From Ferrimonas sediminum (lineage in GTDB: Bacteria; Pseudomonadota; Gammaproteobacteria; Enterobacterales; Shewanellaceae): a DNA stretch of 64,000 nucleotides. This document shows positions 44,150 to 54,300 of the stretch, one piece after another. Within the stretch, counting starts at the first letter, position 1. The number at the start of each line of letters is the position of its first letter. The stretch lies in NCBI RefSeq assembly GCF_900100175.1, contig NZ_FNEM01000005.1, positions 143,679 through 207,678 on the forward strand, written 5' to 3'. Both the position numbers and the translations under genes were made by a program. The notes below the pieces were generated by a model that did not search any database, was not told the origin of the DNA, and saw nothing but the letters and a program-made list of their open reading frames with translations.

Positions 44150-44926
44150 ATGATTGAACTGGGTTTAGACCTGAACTTGATGCTGCTGCTGTCGGCAGTG
44201 GCCTTTGCCGCCGGCTTCATCGATGCCGTAGCCGGTGGTGGTGGCCTGCTGACCATTCCTGCGCTGCTGACTGCCGGGCTGCCTCCCCACCTGGCACTGG
44301 GCACCAACAAACTGGCCGCCAGCTTTGGCTCCCTGACCGCCAGTTGGACCTATTATCGCAAGCAACTGTTTAACCCAGGCTTCTGGCGTAAGTCCTTTAT
44401 CGCCACCTTCATCGGCGCCGCCGCCGGCACCCTGGCAGTGGATCAGTTTTCCGCCGACCTGCTGAATCGGCTGTTGCCTCTGGTGATTGTGGCCATCGCC
44501 CTGTACACCCTGTGCGCACCCAGCCCTTGCGACGAACATCAGGGTCTGCCCGAGCGCACTCTGGGGCTAAAAATCAAACAATGGAGCCAGGGGCTGGGAC
44601 TGGGTTTCTACGACGGCTTTGCCGGCCCCGGTACCGGCGCTTTCTGGACCGTCTCCTCCATGGTGCTGTACAAGATGAACATCCTGCTCTCTTCAGGATT
44701 GGCCAGAAGCATGAACTTTGTCAGCAACGCCACCTCTCTGGGCTTTTTCATTGCCCTGGGACACGTCCACTTCGGCATCGGCATCGCCATGGGCATCTGC
44801 CTGATGGCCGGCGCCTGGATCGGCGCCCACTCCGCCATCCGCTTCGGCAGCAAGTTCATTCGGCCGGTGTTCATCACCATGGTGCTGATCATCGCCGGCA
44901 AACTGGCCCTGGAAGCCTGGCTATGA
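44150..44926 (+). CDS. yfcA: TSUP family (TauE/SafE) transporter, YfcA-like
   Basis: A 258-residue membrane protein with about eight helices. The first helix region AFAAGFIDAVAGGGGLLTIPALL (residues 18-40) and the mirrored second-half GFYDGFAGPGTGAFW (about 155-170) are the duplicated signature of the TauE/SafE family (PF01925), which moves sulfur-containing or other organic anions. The sequence fits E. coli YfcA. It starts seven bases after the dinG stop and its stop overlaps the next start by four bases (ATGA), so dinG, this gene and the next are probably one transcript. Substrate not known. Confidence 0.9.
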   Translation: MIELGLDLNLMLLLSAVAFAAGFIDAVAGGGGLLTIPALLTAGLPPHLALGTNKLAASFGSLTASWTYYRKQLFNPGFWRKSFIATFIGAAAGTLAVDQFSADLLNRLLPLVIVAIALYTLCAPSPCDEHQGLPERTLGLKIKQWSQGLGLGFYDGFAGPGTGAFWTVSSMVLYKMNILLSSGLARSMNFVSNATSLGFFIALGHVHFGIGIAMGICLMAGAWIGAHSAIRFGSKFIRPVFITMVLIIAGKLALEAWL

Positions 44927-45561
44927 GTTTTCGTCGTCAAAATGACTTGATGCAGTTGCTGCGCCAGCGCTTTGCCCAGCTCAAACAGCAGGTTCAGGAC
45001 TACGACCGCCAGCTGAATCAAAGCACGGAAAAGGCCCTCAACCACAGCCATCGATTCCACCAGGGGCTGTTTGAGCAAACCGGCGCCTCGCTGAGTCAGT
45101 GCATCGCCCAGATGGAAAAGGACATGACGGCCCTGGAGCGGCTATCCCGACACCCCGGGTCCGAAGCCACCTTCGAATACCTGTGCCAGCAGTTCAGTGA
45201 TCGCTATCAGGCGGTCAATCAAGCCATGGCCGCCACCGGCGTTCAGGTGGCCGGCACCAAATTCAAAAGTCGCCGCCAGTGGCAGCAGCGGCCCCACAGC
45301 CAGTACCAGTGGATCGCCCAATCAGTCATGAGTAACAGCAACAGCGCCTACGCCGAGCTGCGAAAACACCAGAACTGGGCCAGCCGGCTAGAGCAAAAGA
45401 TCCGTGAACTTGAGCAAAAACTGGATTTGCATCAAGGACAAGAAAAAATCAAACTACAGAATGATATTCTGGCAACCCACAAACGGCTTGGCCAATGTCG
45501 CCAGGCTATGACTTATATTGAAGAACGTATCGCTCAGCTTGAAAAGCGCGGGCACAGATAA
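44923..45561 (+). CDS. priC: PriC-like primosomal replication protein
   Basis: A 212-residue, highly helical and charged protein. I start at ATG 44923, which overlaps the transporter stop as ATGA; the long open frame upstream is antisense-like readthrough. It contains heptad-rich segments (RFAQLKQQVQDYDRQL; RLEQKIRELEQKLDLHQ) and a basic patch (TKFKSRRQWQQRP). Length, helical content and position beside dinG fit PriC (PF07445), which reloads replicative helicase at stalled forks; Shewanella relatives have a comparable gene next to dinG. No unique catalytic motif exists to prove it, so the name is probable rather than certain. Confidence 0.7.
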   Translation: MSFRRQNDLMQLLRQRFAQLKQQVQDYDRQLNQSTEKALNHSHRFHQGLFEQTGASLSQCIAQMEKDMTALERLSRHPGSEATFEYLCQQFSDRYQAVNQAMAATGVQVAGTKFKSRRQWQQRPHSQYQWIAQSVMSNSNSAYAELRKHQNWASRLEQKIRELEQKLDLHQGQEKIKLQNDILATHKRLGQCRQAMTYIEERIAQLEKRGHR

Positions 45562-45573
45562 AAGGAGCGCAGG

Positions 45574-46245
45574 ATGAATAAAGCCTCGGTATTGGCGGCA
45601 ATGATCGCCGGGGGAATGAGCTTTGGCAGCCTGGCTGCAGAACTGAACATTCCACTGTCATTTGAGTTTATTGCGGTCAATGGTCAGGAAGTAAAATCCA
45701 ACTTTTTCAGCCATAAAGATGAGATTGAGTTGGAAAAGGGCGACCACACTATCGCCCTGATCTACAAAGATCTGGTGGAAGAACCCTTTGGTGATGGTCA
45801 CCAGCGGGTCAGCTCCGACCCCTTCCTGCTGCACATCACCATCGACAGCGATGGCGAATACAAGGTGCGCCCCCACGAGGTAATTCGGGATCTGGATCAG
45901 GCTAAAGCCTTCGCCCAGAAGCCGGTACTGAACGTGACCCAGGAGAATGGCCAGGCCGTCACTTACAAGGTTGAGATGACCGCGGTCAAACAGGAAACCA
46001 TCTTCGACGCCCTCAACAAGGGCCTGTCTCCCGAGCAGGAGGCCAAGCAGAAGGTGATCGCCGCAACGGCTCCGGGCGCCGCAGTAGCAACCGGTGCCGC
46101 CAGTGTGACCAGCGGCGCGCAGCCTCAGGTCAATATGCAGGGCGACGACGTCACCAATCCGCAAATGATGCTGAAATACTGGTGGCAACAAGCCGATGAA
46201 AAGACCCGCAAGGATTTCATGAGCTGGGCCATCCAGAACATGTAA
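45574..46245 (+). CDS. DUF2057 (YccT-like) secreted protein
   Basis: A 223-residue exported protein with AAGGAG before the ATG and a signal peptide (SVLAAMIAGGMSFGSLAAE). The early LNIPLSFEFIAVNGQEV and GDHTIALIYKDLVEEPFGDGHQRVSSDPFLL are the conserved core of DUF2057 (PF09829). The E. coli member YccT is reported to affect curli formation; whether this applies here is unknown. The C-terminal third is low-complexity (Ala, Gly, Thr) and ends in KYWWQQADEKTRKDFMSWAI. It is 12 bases after priC, and a hairpin with T-run follows it. Confidence 0.87.
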   Translation: MNKASVLAAMIAGGMSFGSLAAELNIPLSFEFIAVNGQEVKSNFFSHKDEIELEKGDHTIALIYKDLVEEPFGDGHQRVSSDPFLLHITIDSDGEYKVRPHEVIRDLDQAKAFAQKPVLNVTQENGQAVTYKVEMTAVKQETIFDALNKGLSPEQEAKQKVIAATAPGAAVATGAASVTSGAQPQVNMQGDDVTNPQMMLKYWWQQADEKTRKDFMSWAIQNM

Positions 46246-46252
46246 CCCGGGA

Positions 46253-46275
46253 GGGGCCGGCAGCGGCCCCTTTTT
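46253..46275 (+). terminator. Intrinsic terminator after DUF2057 gene
   Basis: GGGGCCG-GCAG-CGGCCCC followed by TTTTT. It ends only six bases before the ATG of the next gene, so it occupies the place where a ribosome-binding site should be. Confidence 0.88.
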
Positions 46276-46280
46276 GCATC

Positions 46281-47183
46281 ATGATCCATTGCGTCTATCA
46301 CCCCTGCTACTCCCAGTTGGTGCTGCCACAGAACCACGGCTTTCCCATCACCAAGTACCAACACCTGTATCAGCAGCTGCAGCGCCATCCGCAGCAGCAC
46401 AAGCTGCGCTGGCACCAACCCGATGCGGCGCCACTGGCCCAGATTGAACGCTGCCACCACCCGGAGTACCTGCACCAATTTCTTGGCAATCGCATCGCCG
46501 CCGCACCGCTGAAGCGGATGGGTTTTCCCTGGAGCGAGGCGCTGGTCACCCGTACCCTGACTTCGGTGGGCGGCACCGTACTCACCACAGAGCTGGCGTT
46601 GGAGCAGGGCATCGCCCTGCACCTGTCCGGCGGCTACCACCACGCCCACTATGATTTTGGCAGCGGCTACTGCGTTTTCAACGACTTGGTCATCGCCGCC
46701 GAAGTCGCCCTGACCAGGCCAGCGATCCATAAGGTGGTGATCTTCGATCTCGATGTCCATCAGGGTGACGGCACCGCCGCCCTGTGCCAGAGCCGGCCGG
46801 AGATCATCAGTTGCTCGGTGCACTGCGACAGCAATTTTCCCAGCCGCAAGCAACGCTCCGACTTCGATTTTGGTCTGGCCAGAGGCTGCCAGGACGACGA
46901 TTACCTGCAGAGCGTCAGTGAGGCACTGGCGCTGGTCACCCGCCTTCACCAGCCGGACCTGCTGATCTACGATGCCGGTGTCGATGTTCACCATCAGGAC
47001 AGATTGGGGCACCTGAGTATCAGTAATAGAGGATTACGTCGGCGGGAACAGCTGGTACTATCCTATTGTCTGAACAACAATCTACCGGTCGCCTGCGTCA
47101 TTGGTGGCGGCTACGATCGCGACCCCGAGGCCTTGACCCACAGGCACCGGCAGCTGTTCGACGCTGCGCTGGAACTGCTATAA
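46281..47183 (+). CDS. Histone deacetylase superfamily protein
   Basis: A 300-residue class II-like deacetylase or acetylpolyamine amidohydrolase homologue. N-terminal YHPCYSQLVLPQNHGFPITKY is typical. Catalytic features are GGYHHAHYDFGSGYCVFND (paired His near residue 119), IFDLDVHQGDGT (Asp and His zinc ligands near 156/158), DAGVDVHHQDRLGHL (third Asp near 243) and GGGYDRD (Tyr near 276). All active-site residues are present, so deacylase activity is likely; bacterial members act on acetylated small molecules or proteins. The start codon follows a terminator hairpin by six bases with no ribosome-binding site, which is odd. The next gene begins 11 bases after its stop. Confidence 0.93.
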   Translation: MIHCVYHPCYSQLVLPQNHGFPITKYQHLYQQLQRHPQQHKLRWHQPDAAPLAQIERCHHPEYLHQFLGNRIAAAPLKRMGFPWSEALVTRTLTSVGGTVLTTELALEQGIALHLSGGYHHAHYDFGSGYCVFNDLVIAAEVALTRPAIHKVVIFDLDVHQGDGTAALCQSRPEIISCSVHCDSNFPSRKQRSDFDFGLARGCQDDDYLQSVSEALALVTRLHQPDLLIYDAGVDVHHQDRLGHLSISNRGLRRREQLVLSYCLNNNLPVACVIGGGYDRDPEALTHRHRQLFDAALELL

Positions 47184-47194
47184 AGGAGTATGAC

Positions 47195-47458
47195 ATGGAT
47201 GCGGACATCAGAAATTATTACGAAATTTTGCTGGAGCAGACGGTCACCGACCGTAAACTGGCCGAACAGTTCACCCGCAGCCAGTTAGCCGACCTGTTCT
47301 GCCTGACACTGAACCAGATGCCCTGCCGCTACTTCCGCCACCGGGTGGACCTCAGCGCCTACGCCTCCAGTGATGAGCTGGTGGCGATGCAAAAAAACGT
47401 CGATGAAGCCCTAACCCGAGCCCTGAATTACATTGAACGCCACCCCAGAGAAGAGTAA
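47195..47458 (+). CDS. ComFB-like late competence domain protein
   Basis: An 87-residue protein. I start at ATG 47195 with AAGGAG at the end of the preceding gene. The pattern IRNYYEILLEQ, a DRKLAEQFTRSQLADLFCLTLNQMPCRYF core and a C-terminal helix with RALNYIERHP fits the small ComFB family (PF10719), first seen in Bacillus competence operons. Many ComFB proteins have zinc-binding cysteines; only two cysteines are present here. In cyanobacteria the family has been linked to cyclic dinucleotide signalling; I do not know its role in this lineage. The next gene overlaps its end. Confidence 0.72.
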   Translation: MDADIRNYYEILLEQTVTDRKLAEQFTRSQLADLFCLTLNQMPCRYFRHRVDLSAYASSDELVAMQKNVDEALTRALNYIERHPREE

Positions 47459-48155
47459 TCGACCGTTACACCGGTTGCTGTTAATCGGCCTGTTACTGGC
47501 ACCGTCCCTACAGGCCCAGCAACCGGCGCCCTTTATCGCCCACTACCAGGCCACCAGCAAAGGGCTGCCCTGCGGCGGTGGCTGGCAGCAGTTGGTCGAT
47601 GACGGTAGCCAGTATCAACTGCTCAGCAAGGGGAAGTTCTGCCTGCTGGGAGGTAAGGTAGACAACCGCAGCGTACTCAGTTGGCAACAGGGGCGCTGGC
47701 AGACGCTCTCCTTCGATGCCTCGGTTTCCGGCTGGTTCTCCCGTGATGACTATCAGGCCAACCGAACCCCGGACGGCCTGATGGCCGTCAACAAGGATGG
47801 CTCCCCCCTGGTTTATGAGGAGCACCCCCCGGCCAGCCAGGGCGCCGCCACCATGCTGCAGAACCTGGCACTGGATGCCGAGCGCCAGCGCCAGGATCTG
47901 TTTGCCGATTACACCTGGGGCGATGAAACCCGGGACTACCGCTTTCAGTGGCTGGGCGAGGAGCAGATCGAATTTAACGGACATGCCTACCGAACCCATC
48001 ATCTGCGCCAGACCCACCCAAAAAAATCCCGGGTGGCAGACTTCTGGTTTGCTCCGGCGTTGGAACACCAGCTGATTAAGATGACCGTCCACCGCCTGGG
48101 CATCAAGATGCTCGACGTGAGGCTGTCGGACTTCGAGCGTACCTCTGCCCCATAA
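47433..48155 (+). CDS. DUF3108 family exported protein
   Basis: A protein of about 240 residues with an N-terminal signal (RLLLIGLLLAPSLQAQ). The start is uncertain: the TTG at 47433 overlaps the ComFB gene by 26 bases and no ATG exists before the signal; another TTG about 14 codons in is possible. The mature part shows the DUF3108 pattern: FIAHYQATSKGLPCGGGWQQL with an early beta-strand, FSRDDYQANRTPDGL, and a late FWFAPALEHQLIKM block. This family is periplasmic or outer-membrane associated and of unknown function in E. coli relatives. Two cysteines (CGGGW; FCLLGG) could pair. It is the last gene of the plus-strand run. Confidence 0.8.
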   Translation: MNATPEKSNRPLHRLLLIGLLLAPSLQAQQPAPFIAHYQATSKGLPCGGGWQQLVDDGSQYQLLSKGKFCLLGGKVDNRSVLSWQQGRWQTLSFDASVSGWFSRDDYQANRTPDGLMAVNKDGSPLVYEEHPPASQGAATMLQNLALDAERQRQDLFADYTWGDETRDYRFQWLGEEQIEFNGHAYRTHHLRQTHPKKSRVADFWFAPALEHQLIKMTVHRLGIKMLDVRLSDFERTSAP

Positions 48156-48369
48156 CGGGTCAATGCCGCTCACCAGACCCGAATAAAAGGCGTCCGCTCC
48201 GGCCTGCGCCGCCGATCTCAGCAACAGACTCAAACTGACATCGAAATGAAACGTTTGCGTTTCACTCTATCTTCTAACGACGGCGAACTGGCTGGCCGCA
48301 GCCCCCTGTCAACAGAGGTGTCTCTGGATCGGGTTCGCGGCGCGCCACCTATACCGGCCAACTCTCGCC

Positions 48370-51300
48370 TTAAGGCGGCAGTGTTGCCAGCGCCTGAATC
48401 TCGTCCCCGGTCAATGCCCGCTCATAGAGACGCACTTCATCCAATGTGCCGCTGAAGAACTCGGACACCCCATCGGCGCCGCCGAAGATCAGATCGCCCT
48501 CGCCATCCGCAGGCTGTGCCGACCCGACGGCCACGGCCTCGCCGCCCCGATACAGGGTGCGGGTACCCGCCGGTCCATTCTGTACCAGCGTCAGCTGAGT
48601 CCAGCCGGTACTGATGCCGCCGTCCACCAGGTTTCCGGGCCCGCCAAAGACCCAGGCATTCCAGGACGACACCCATAAACCATACCAGGGCGCACTATCG
48701 CGGGACTTGGTCACCACTCCGGACCAGCCCCCCTGGGCTCCGTCGGCATTCACCCACACCGACAGGGTAAAACTGTCGGTGACGGCAAAGGCCAGCGCCG
48801 CATCATGAGCAATACGAACCCGAGCGCTGCTGCCGTCGAAGCTCAGGCCACCACCGGCCCATCCCGGCACTCGACTGGCGCCGCTGAGGCTGCCCACCAG
48901 GCCGTTGCCAGAGGCATCCAGCACCGAATCCCCGCCGCTTTCATCCAGTGGCCAGTACCCCACCAACCCAACAGTGGGAAGACCACCGCCGTTGAGGTCG
49001 ATATCAAACTGGGCACTGCTGATGCTGCTGCCTGACAGGCCGTCGGCCAGGGCGATGGCCTTGAGGGTGACGCTCTGATCCAGGGTCAACACCGACAGAT
49101 ACTCATCAGAGCCCGCATCGGGGTCGCTGCCGTCCAGGGTGTAGTACAGCCGCGCCAGGGGCGTCGCCGAACTCAGGGTCACCGCCACCGGTCCGGAGAA
49201 ACTGCCCCCGGCCGGCGAGATCACCGGTGCCGCCACCGTTGCCGGCTCGGCCACGGTGACGCTGATGCTGTCACCGGACTCCGGGTTGGTGAGCGGCTGA
49301 TGGTTCTCATCCACCAACCACACCTGCAGCAGATGACTGCCCGGCGACACGACGCCGAAGTCATAGCTGGACAGCGACAGGTCATGCAGAGGGACATAGG
49401 CCTGATCATCCAGTTGTACGTGCACATGGTTGTAGCCGCTGGCATCGCCGCTGCGGCTCCAGCTCACCACCAGATTGCCGCTCACCTCACTGCCATCGGC
49501 CGGCGCGGTGATCACCACCGCCGGAGCCTGATAGGGTTCAATGGTGATACTGACCTGAGCGATATTACTGACGGTACCGTTTTGGTCCGCCAGCCGGTAG
49601 CTGAAACTGTCGGCGCTGGTGGCACTGCCATCGTGCTGGTAGCTGAGGCTGCCCGTTGCCGCATCGTAATCGATGCTGCCGTAAGCCGGCGCCGTGACCA
49701 GCTCAAAACTGTCCAGATCCCAGCCCGCCGGGGCCGAGTCATTGGCAAGAATGGCAATGGTGACCGCCTGTCCCTGGGTGACCAGCGCGCTGTCATTGCC
49801 GGCGCCGGGGTCGCCACTGCCAGGCTCCAGGTTCATCAGCGCCACCACCTCGGCACCACTGAATCCCCGGCCATACAAGCGAACCTCATCCAATACGCCG
49901 TCAAAGAACTCGCTGATGCCGGCCGCGCCTCCAAACCACAGCTCGCCGGTACCGGTTCCCGCCCGGGCCGGACCGCTGGCGATCTCGGCGCCATTGAGGT
50001 AGAGGCTGCGGCCGCCGGAGGCCTGAACCAGGGCCAGGTGGTGCCAGCCACTGCTGACTGGGCTGCCGTACAGGGCCGACGGACCACCAAAGGTCCAGGC
50101 GTTCCAGGAGGAGATCCACAGTCCGTACCAGGGACTTTGATCCCGGGACTTGGTGACCACCCCGCTCCAGCCGCCCTGGCTGGCGGCAGGATTTACCCAC
50201 ACCGACAGGGTGAAAGCATCCCCCTCGTTAAACGCCAGACCGGCGTCATGGGGCACGCTGACCCAGTTGTCGATGCCATTGAAACTCAGTCCGCTGCCAA
50301 AACGACCGGCAACCAGGCTGGCACCGAAGGCGGTGCCGCTGCGGCCATTGCCCGAGGCGTCGTTGACCTGCCCCCCCGGCAGGGCATCCATGGGCCAGTA
50401 GCCCAACAGATCCGGATCGCCACTGCCGTCGACCACCTGTACATTGATGGTTTGAGACGCCTCAGGATTGGGCAACGCCACATGGCTCGAGTCCACCAGC
50501 CACACCTGAATCTGGTGACTGCCGACACCCACCTGGCCAAAGTCGTAGCTGGTGAGGGCGGTGTTGTGCAGGGTGACATGGGCATTGTCGTCCAGCTTGA
50601 CGTGAATGTGGTCATAGGCGCCGCTGTCTCCGGACAACTGCCAGTACACCACCAGGTTGCCACTGACATTCTGGCCATCGGCGGGACTGGTAATGGTGAC
50701 CGTCGGCGGCTGATACCCCTGCACCGTCACAGACACCGGCGTCGCGGCAGACCAGTTGCCGGCGTAATCCTGCACCCGGTAGCTGAAGCTGTCACTGCTG
50801 CCCGCTGCACCGCCGTGGCGATAGCGTATTTCGCCACTCTGGGCATCGATGGCCTCAATGGTTCCAGCTGTGGGACCGGCAACCACCTCCACCGACCCCG
50901 GGTTCAGCCCGGATGCGGCACTGTCATTGGCCAATACATCGATGCCAACGCTGGCGCCGGATACCACACTGGCGCTGTCCGGCTGGGCCACCGGTCCCGG
51001 CGCCGGCGGCGCCGTGGTCGCCAGAATCAGCAGCTCCTGCCCGTCCAGCGCCCGGTTGTAGAGGCGCACCTCATCCAATACTCCGGAGAAGAACTCACTG
51101 ACCCCTCCGGCCCCACCGAACCGCAGGTCACCGCCGCCGTTACCGGCCCGGGCGGTACCGCTGGCCACCAGCTCGCCATTGAGGTAGAGGCGACGGGCAT
51201 CACCCGGGCCATCCTGCACCAGCGACAGGTGTTGCCAGCCGGTGTTGATGGCGCTGCCGTACAGGTTCGACGGCCCCCCAAAAGTCCACACATTCCAGGC

Positions 51301-54300
51301 AGAAATCCACAACCCGTACCAGGGACTCTGATCCCGGGAGTGGGTCACCAACCCGGCCCAGCCCCCCTGGGAACCATCGGCATTGACCCAGGCAGCCAGG
51401 GTAAAGCTGTCACTGTCGGCAAACGCCATTCCTGGCTGATGGGGTACCACCACCAGATCACCGCCGCCATCGAATCTCAGCCCCTGGCCGTCCCAGCCAG
51501 GCGCCCAGCTGCCACCGCTGAGCTGGCCGTTCCAGCCACTGCCGGACTCATCATTGACCACGCTGCCGCCGCCTTCGTTCATCGGCCAATACCCCACCAG
51601 GCCTGCCACCGGAAATTGCGGACCGGTTTGCTGAAGGTCAAACTGGGCCGAGGTCACCGCAGAGGGAATGAAGCCAAGATGGTAGGCCCACACCTTAAGG
51701 GTGGCGCTCTGGTTCAGGGTGACCGTACCGGCAGTGGTCGGCGACGACAGGTTGGGATCACTGCCATCCAGGGTGTAGTACAGGCTGGCGCCCGCCGTTG
51801 CCGAGCTGAGACTGACCGTCAACGGCGCCGTATGGCTGCCGCCATCCGGGGTGATCACCGGGGCCGCTACGGTATCGCTGCTGCCGTTGTCATACAGGTT
51901 GATGGTTACCGTTGCCGGCGCCGACACATAGCCGTCGGTATCCTGCACCGTGTATTGAAAACTGACACTACCGGGCACGGCACTGCTGGGCTGATAACTG
52001 ACCCGACCGCTGCCGGGCACGATGGTCAGCAATCCGGACGCCGGCTGACTGATCAGGGTCAGGCTGTCGTAATCCAGGCCGGCATCGTCACTGTCATTCG
52101 CGAGCAGATCGATGTCTGCCACGCCCCCCAAAGCCACACTGGCGGCATCGTCATTGGCCACCGGCGGCGAGATACTGTCACAGTCCGGGTAGAGTGTGGC
52201 CACTTTATGGGTGGCCAGGCCGTGGGCATCGGTCACCGTCAGATGCACCCGGAAAAAATAGGTTTCACCGTCGCAGCCCACCGGGGCAATCTGCACCTGG
52301 CTGCTGCAGTTGTTGTCGACGGGATCGGAGTGGGTATGGTTGTTGTGGTGCAACACCGTCTGCCAGGCGCAGCTCAACTCCGCCAGGCTGTGCTCATTGT
52401 CGCTGAGCTGGGCCTGAAGCGGATACAGGGTATCACCGGACAACGGGTAACGGCTGCCATCGGCCGGGCTGGTGATGGTCACCGATGGCGGCGTATTGTT
52501 GACACTCACCAGCACACTGGCGTCATCACTCTGGGCCGGGGAACCGGAGTCGGTGACCGTCAGTTGCACCTGGAAACTGGCCGGGCCGGTTCCGGGAGCA
52601 GAGAACTGGTGAACGGGATTGGCGCTGCTGCTGCCGGCGCCATCATCGAAATTCCACCAGTAGCTAAGCGCACCGCCTTCAGGATCGCTGGATCCACTGG
52701 AGGACAGCTGCACCGACAGCGGCGACGGCCCGAACTGAGGTGTTGCCGAGGCCACTGCGGTCGGAAGACGATTGCCCCCGGGCGCGTAACTGACCTTGTG
52801 GATGAAACTGGCCCAGCTGATGTAATACAGCTGCCCCTCGGTAGGGTGTGTGGCCAGAAAAACGATGCCACCCCCCTGGCTCAAAAATGGCCGAATTTCG
52901 GTGAGGCGATGATCCGGGGTCATGACAAAGTTTCGAATCCACTGGCCACCAAAATCGCCGTGAAAATAGGTGCCCTGGTAGCTGGCGGGAAAATCACTGC
53001 CCTGATACCAGACCCCACCGGTCGAGGCATTACCAAAAAACGGCTGTCCCTGGGTCAGGACATCGCCAGTACCCGGCACCGCATCCCCCACATCCACCGC
53101 CACCGTGTTGCCGGCGGCATCAAAGGCGGGGTAGCGGGTAATCGCACCACCATGAAACCAGTCCAGCTGCGGACGCTGGTGCACATACACCGGCACCTGA
53201 GTGATGGCTCCGGAGCCACAGGGGTTGGCAAAGCTTGGCGCCGGCACGGCCGCCTGTTTCAGTAGATCACCAAAATTGACGGTACACCCCAGTACCAGTG
53301 AGGCGATCTGGTTTTGCACCACCTTGTTCTGATACTCCAGCGACGGCTCAATCCCCTCAAACAGCGGCCAGCCAAAATTCTGTCCCGGGCCACTGATCAC
53401 ATTGAACTCCTCCCAGCGGTTGTTGCCCACGTCTCCCACAAACAGGACGCCAGGGTCGCCATCCTCGATGTTATGGGAGCCGGTGCCCGGTTTCAGGCTC
53501 ATGCGGTAGGGGTTTCGCAGCCCCAACGCCCACACCCGGGATTTGGCCGCCCGCGGAGCAGAGGCATCAAAATAGGGGTTACCCGGCAGGCCGTCGCCGC
53601 TGGCCGGATCCAGCCTGAGCACCTTGCCATTCAAGGAGTCCGGCATCTGCGAACGGTAGGAACCGACGTTCTCCGCCGGAGTAATAATGCCGTCATCCAG
53701 GCCGTCCTGATAAGCGGTCTCACTGGCGCTGCCGGAGTCACTGGTGAGGTAGCTGGCGCCATCGCCAAAGGCCGCCAGCAAGCTGCCATCGGTCCCAAAC
53801 ACCAACTGGCCGCTGCTGTGGGATTGGTGCAACAGCGGGAACCCACTGGACGCAGTTTCACCCAACAACACCTTACGGCTGTTGTAGTCCACACTGGTGG
53901 CATTGCGATAATCCGCCTGACCGGCGGGCTTAATGGCGGTGTAGCGAGTGATGCGACCGATGGTGGCCTGAGTCACCTGAATGGTTTCCAGCGGGTCGTA
54001 ATCCTGGTCACACTGGGGCGCGCCGACCCCGGAGGCGGGCTCGCTGCAATGCAGCAAGTGATGCCGGTCGACACCGTAGTTCAGATAAAGGTAACCGTTG
54101 CTGTTGAAATCGGGGTCCAGGGCAAACCCCAACAAGCCGTGATCGCGCCACGCCAACACTTCATCGCTGATGTCGATGAGAGGCTGGGTCACCGGAGCCG
54201 CTTGGTCAATAATCCAGACTTTACCGTCACGTTCCCAGGCGTAGATGCGAGAGCCTTCCTCATCGAAAGCCAGACCTACCACACCAGACCACCCCGCCCC

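Noticed and set aside
48246-48264. PurR-like palindrome (TGAAACG-TTTG-CGTTTCA)
   Set aside because: 13 of 16 bases match a PurR operator, but it lies between two convergent genes with no promoter nearby; also no T-run to call it a terminator.
49300-53265. 1,321-codon plus-strand open frame antisense to the giant gene
   Set aside because: It lies wholly antisense to a clearly coding gene with recognisable domains, has a composition rich in Gly, His, Arg and Gln and no motif, and is explained by GC-rich codon bias on the other strand.
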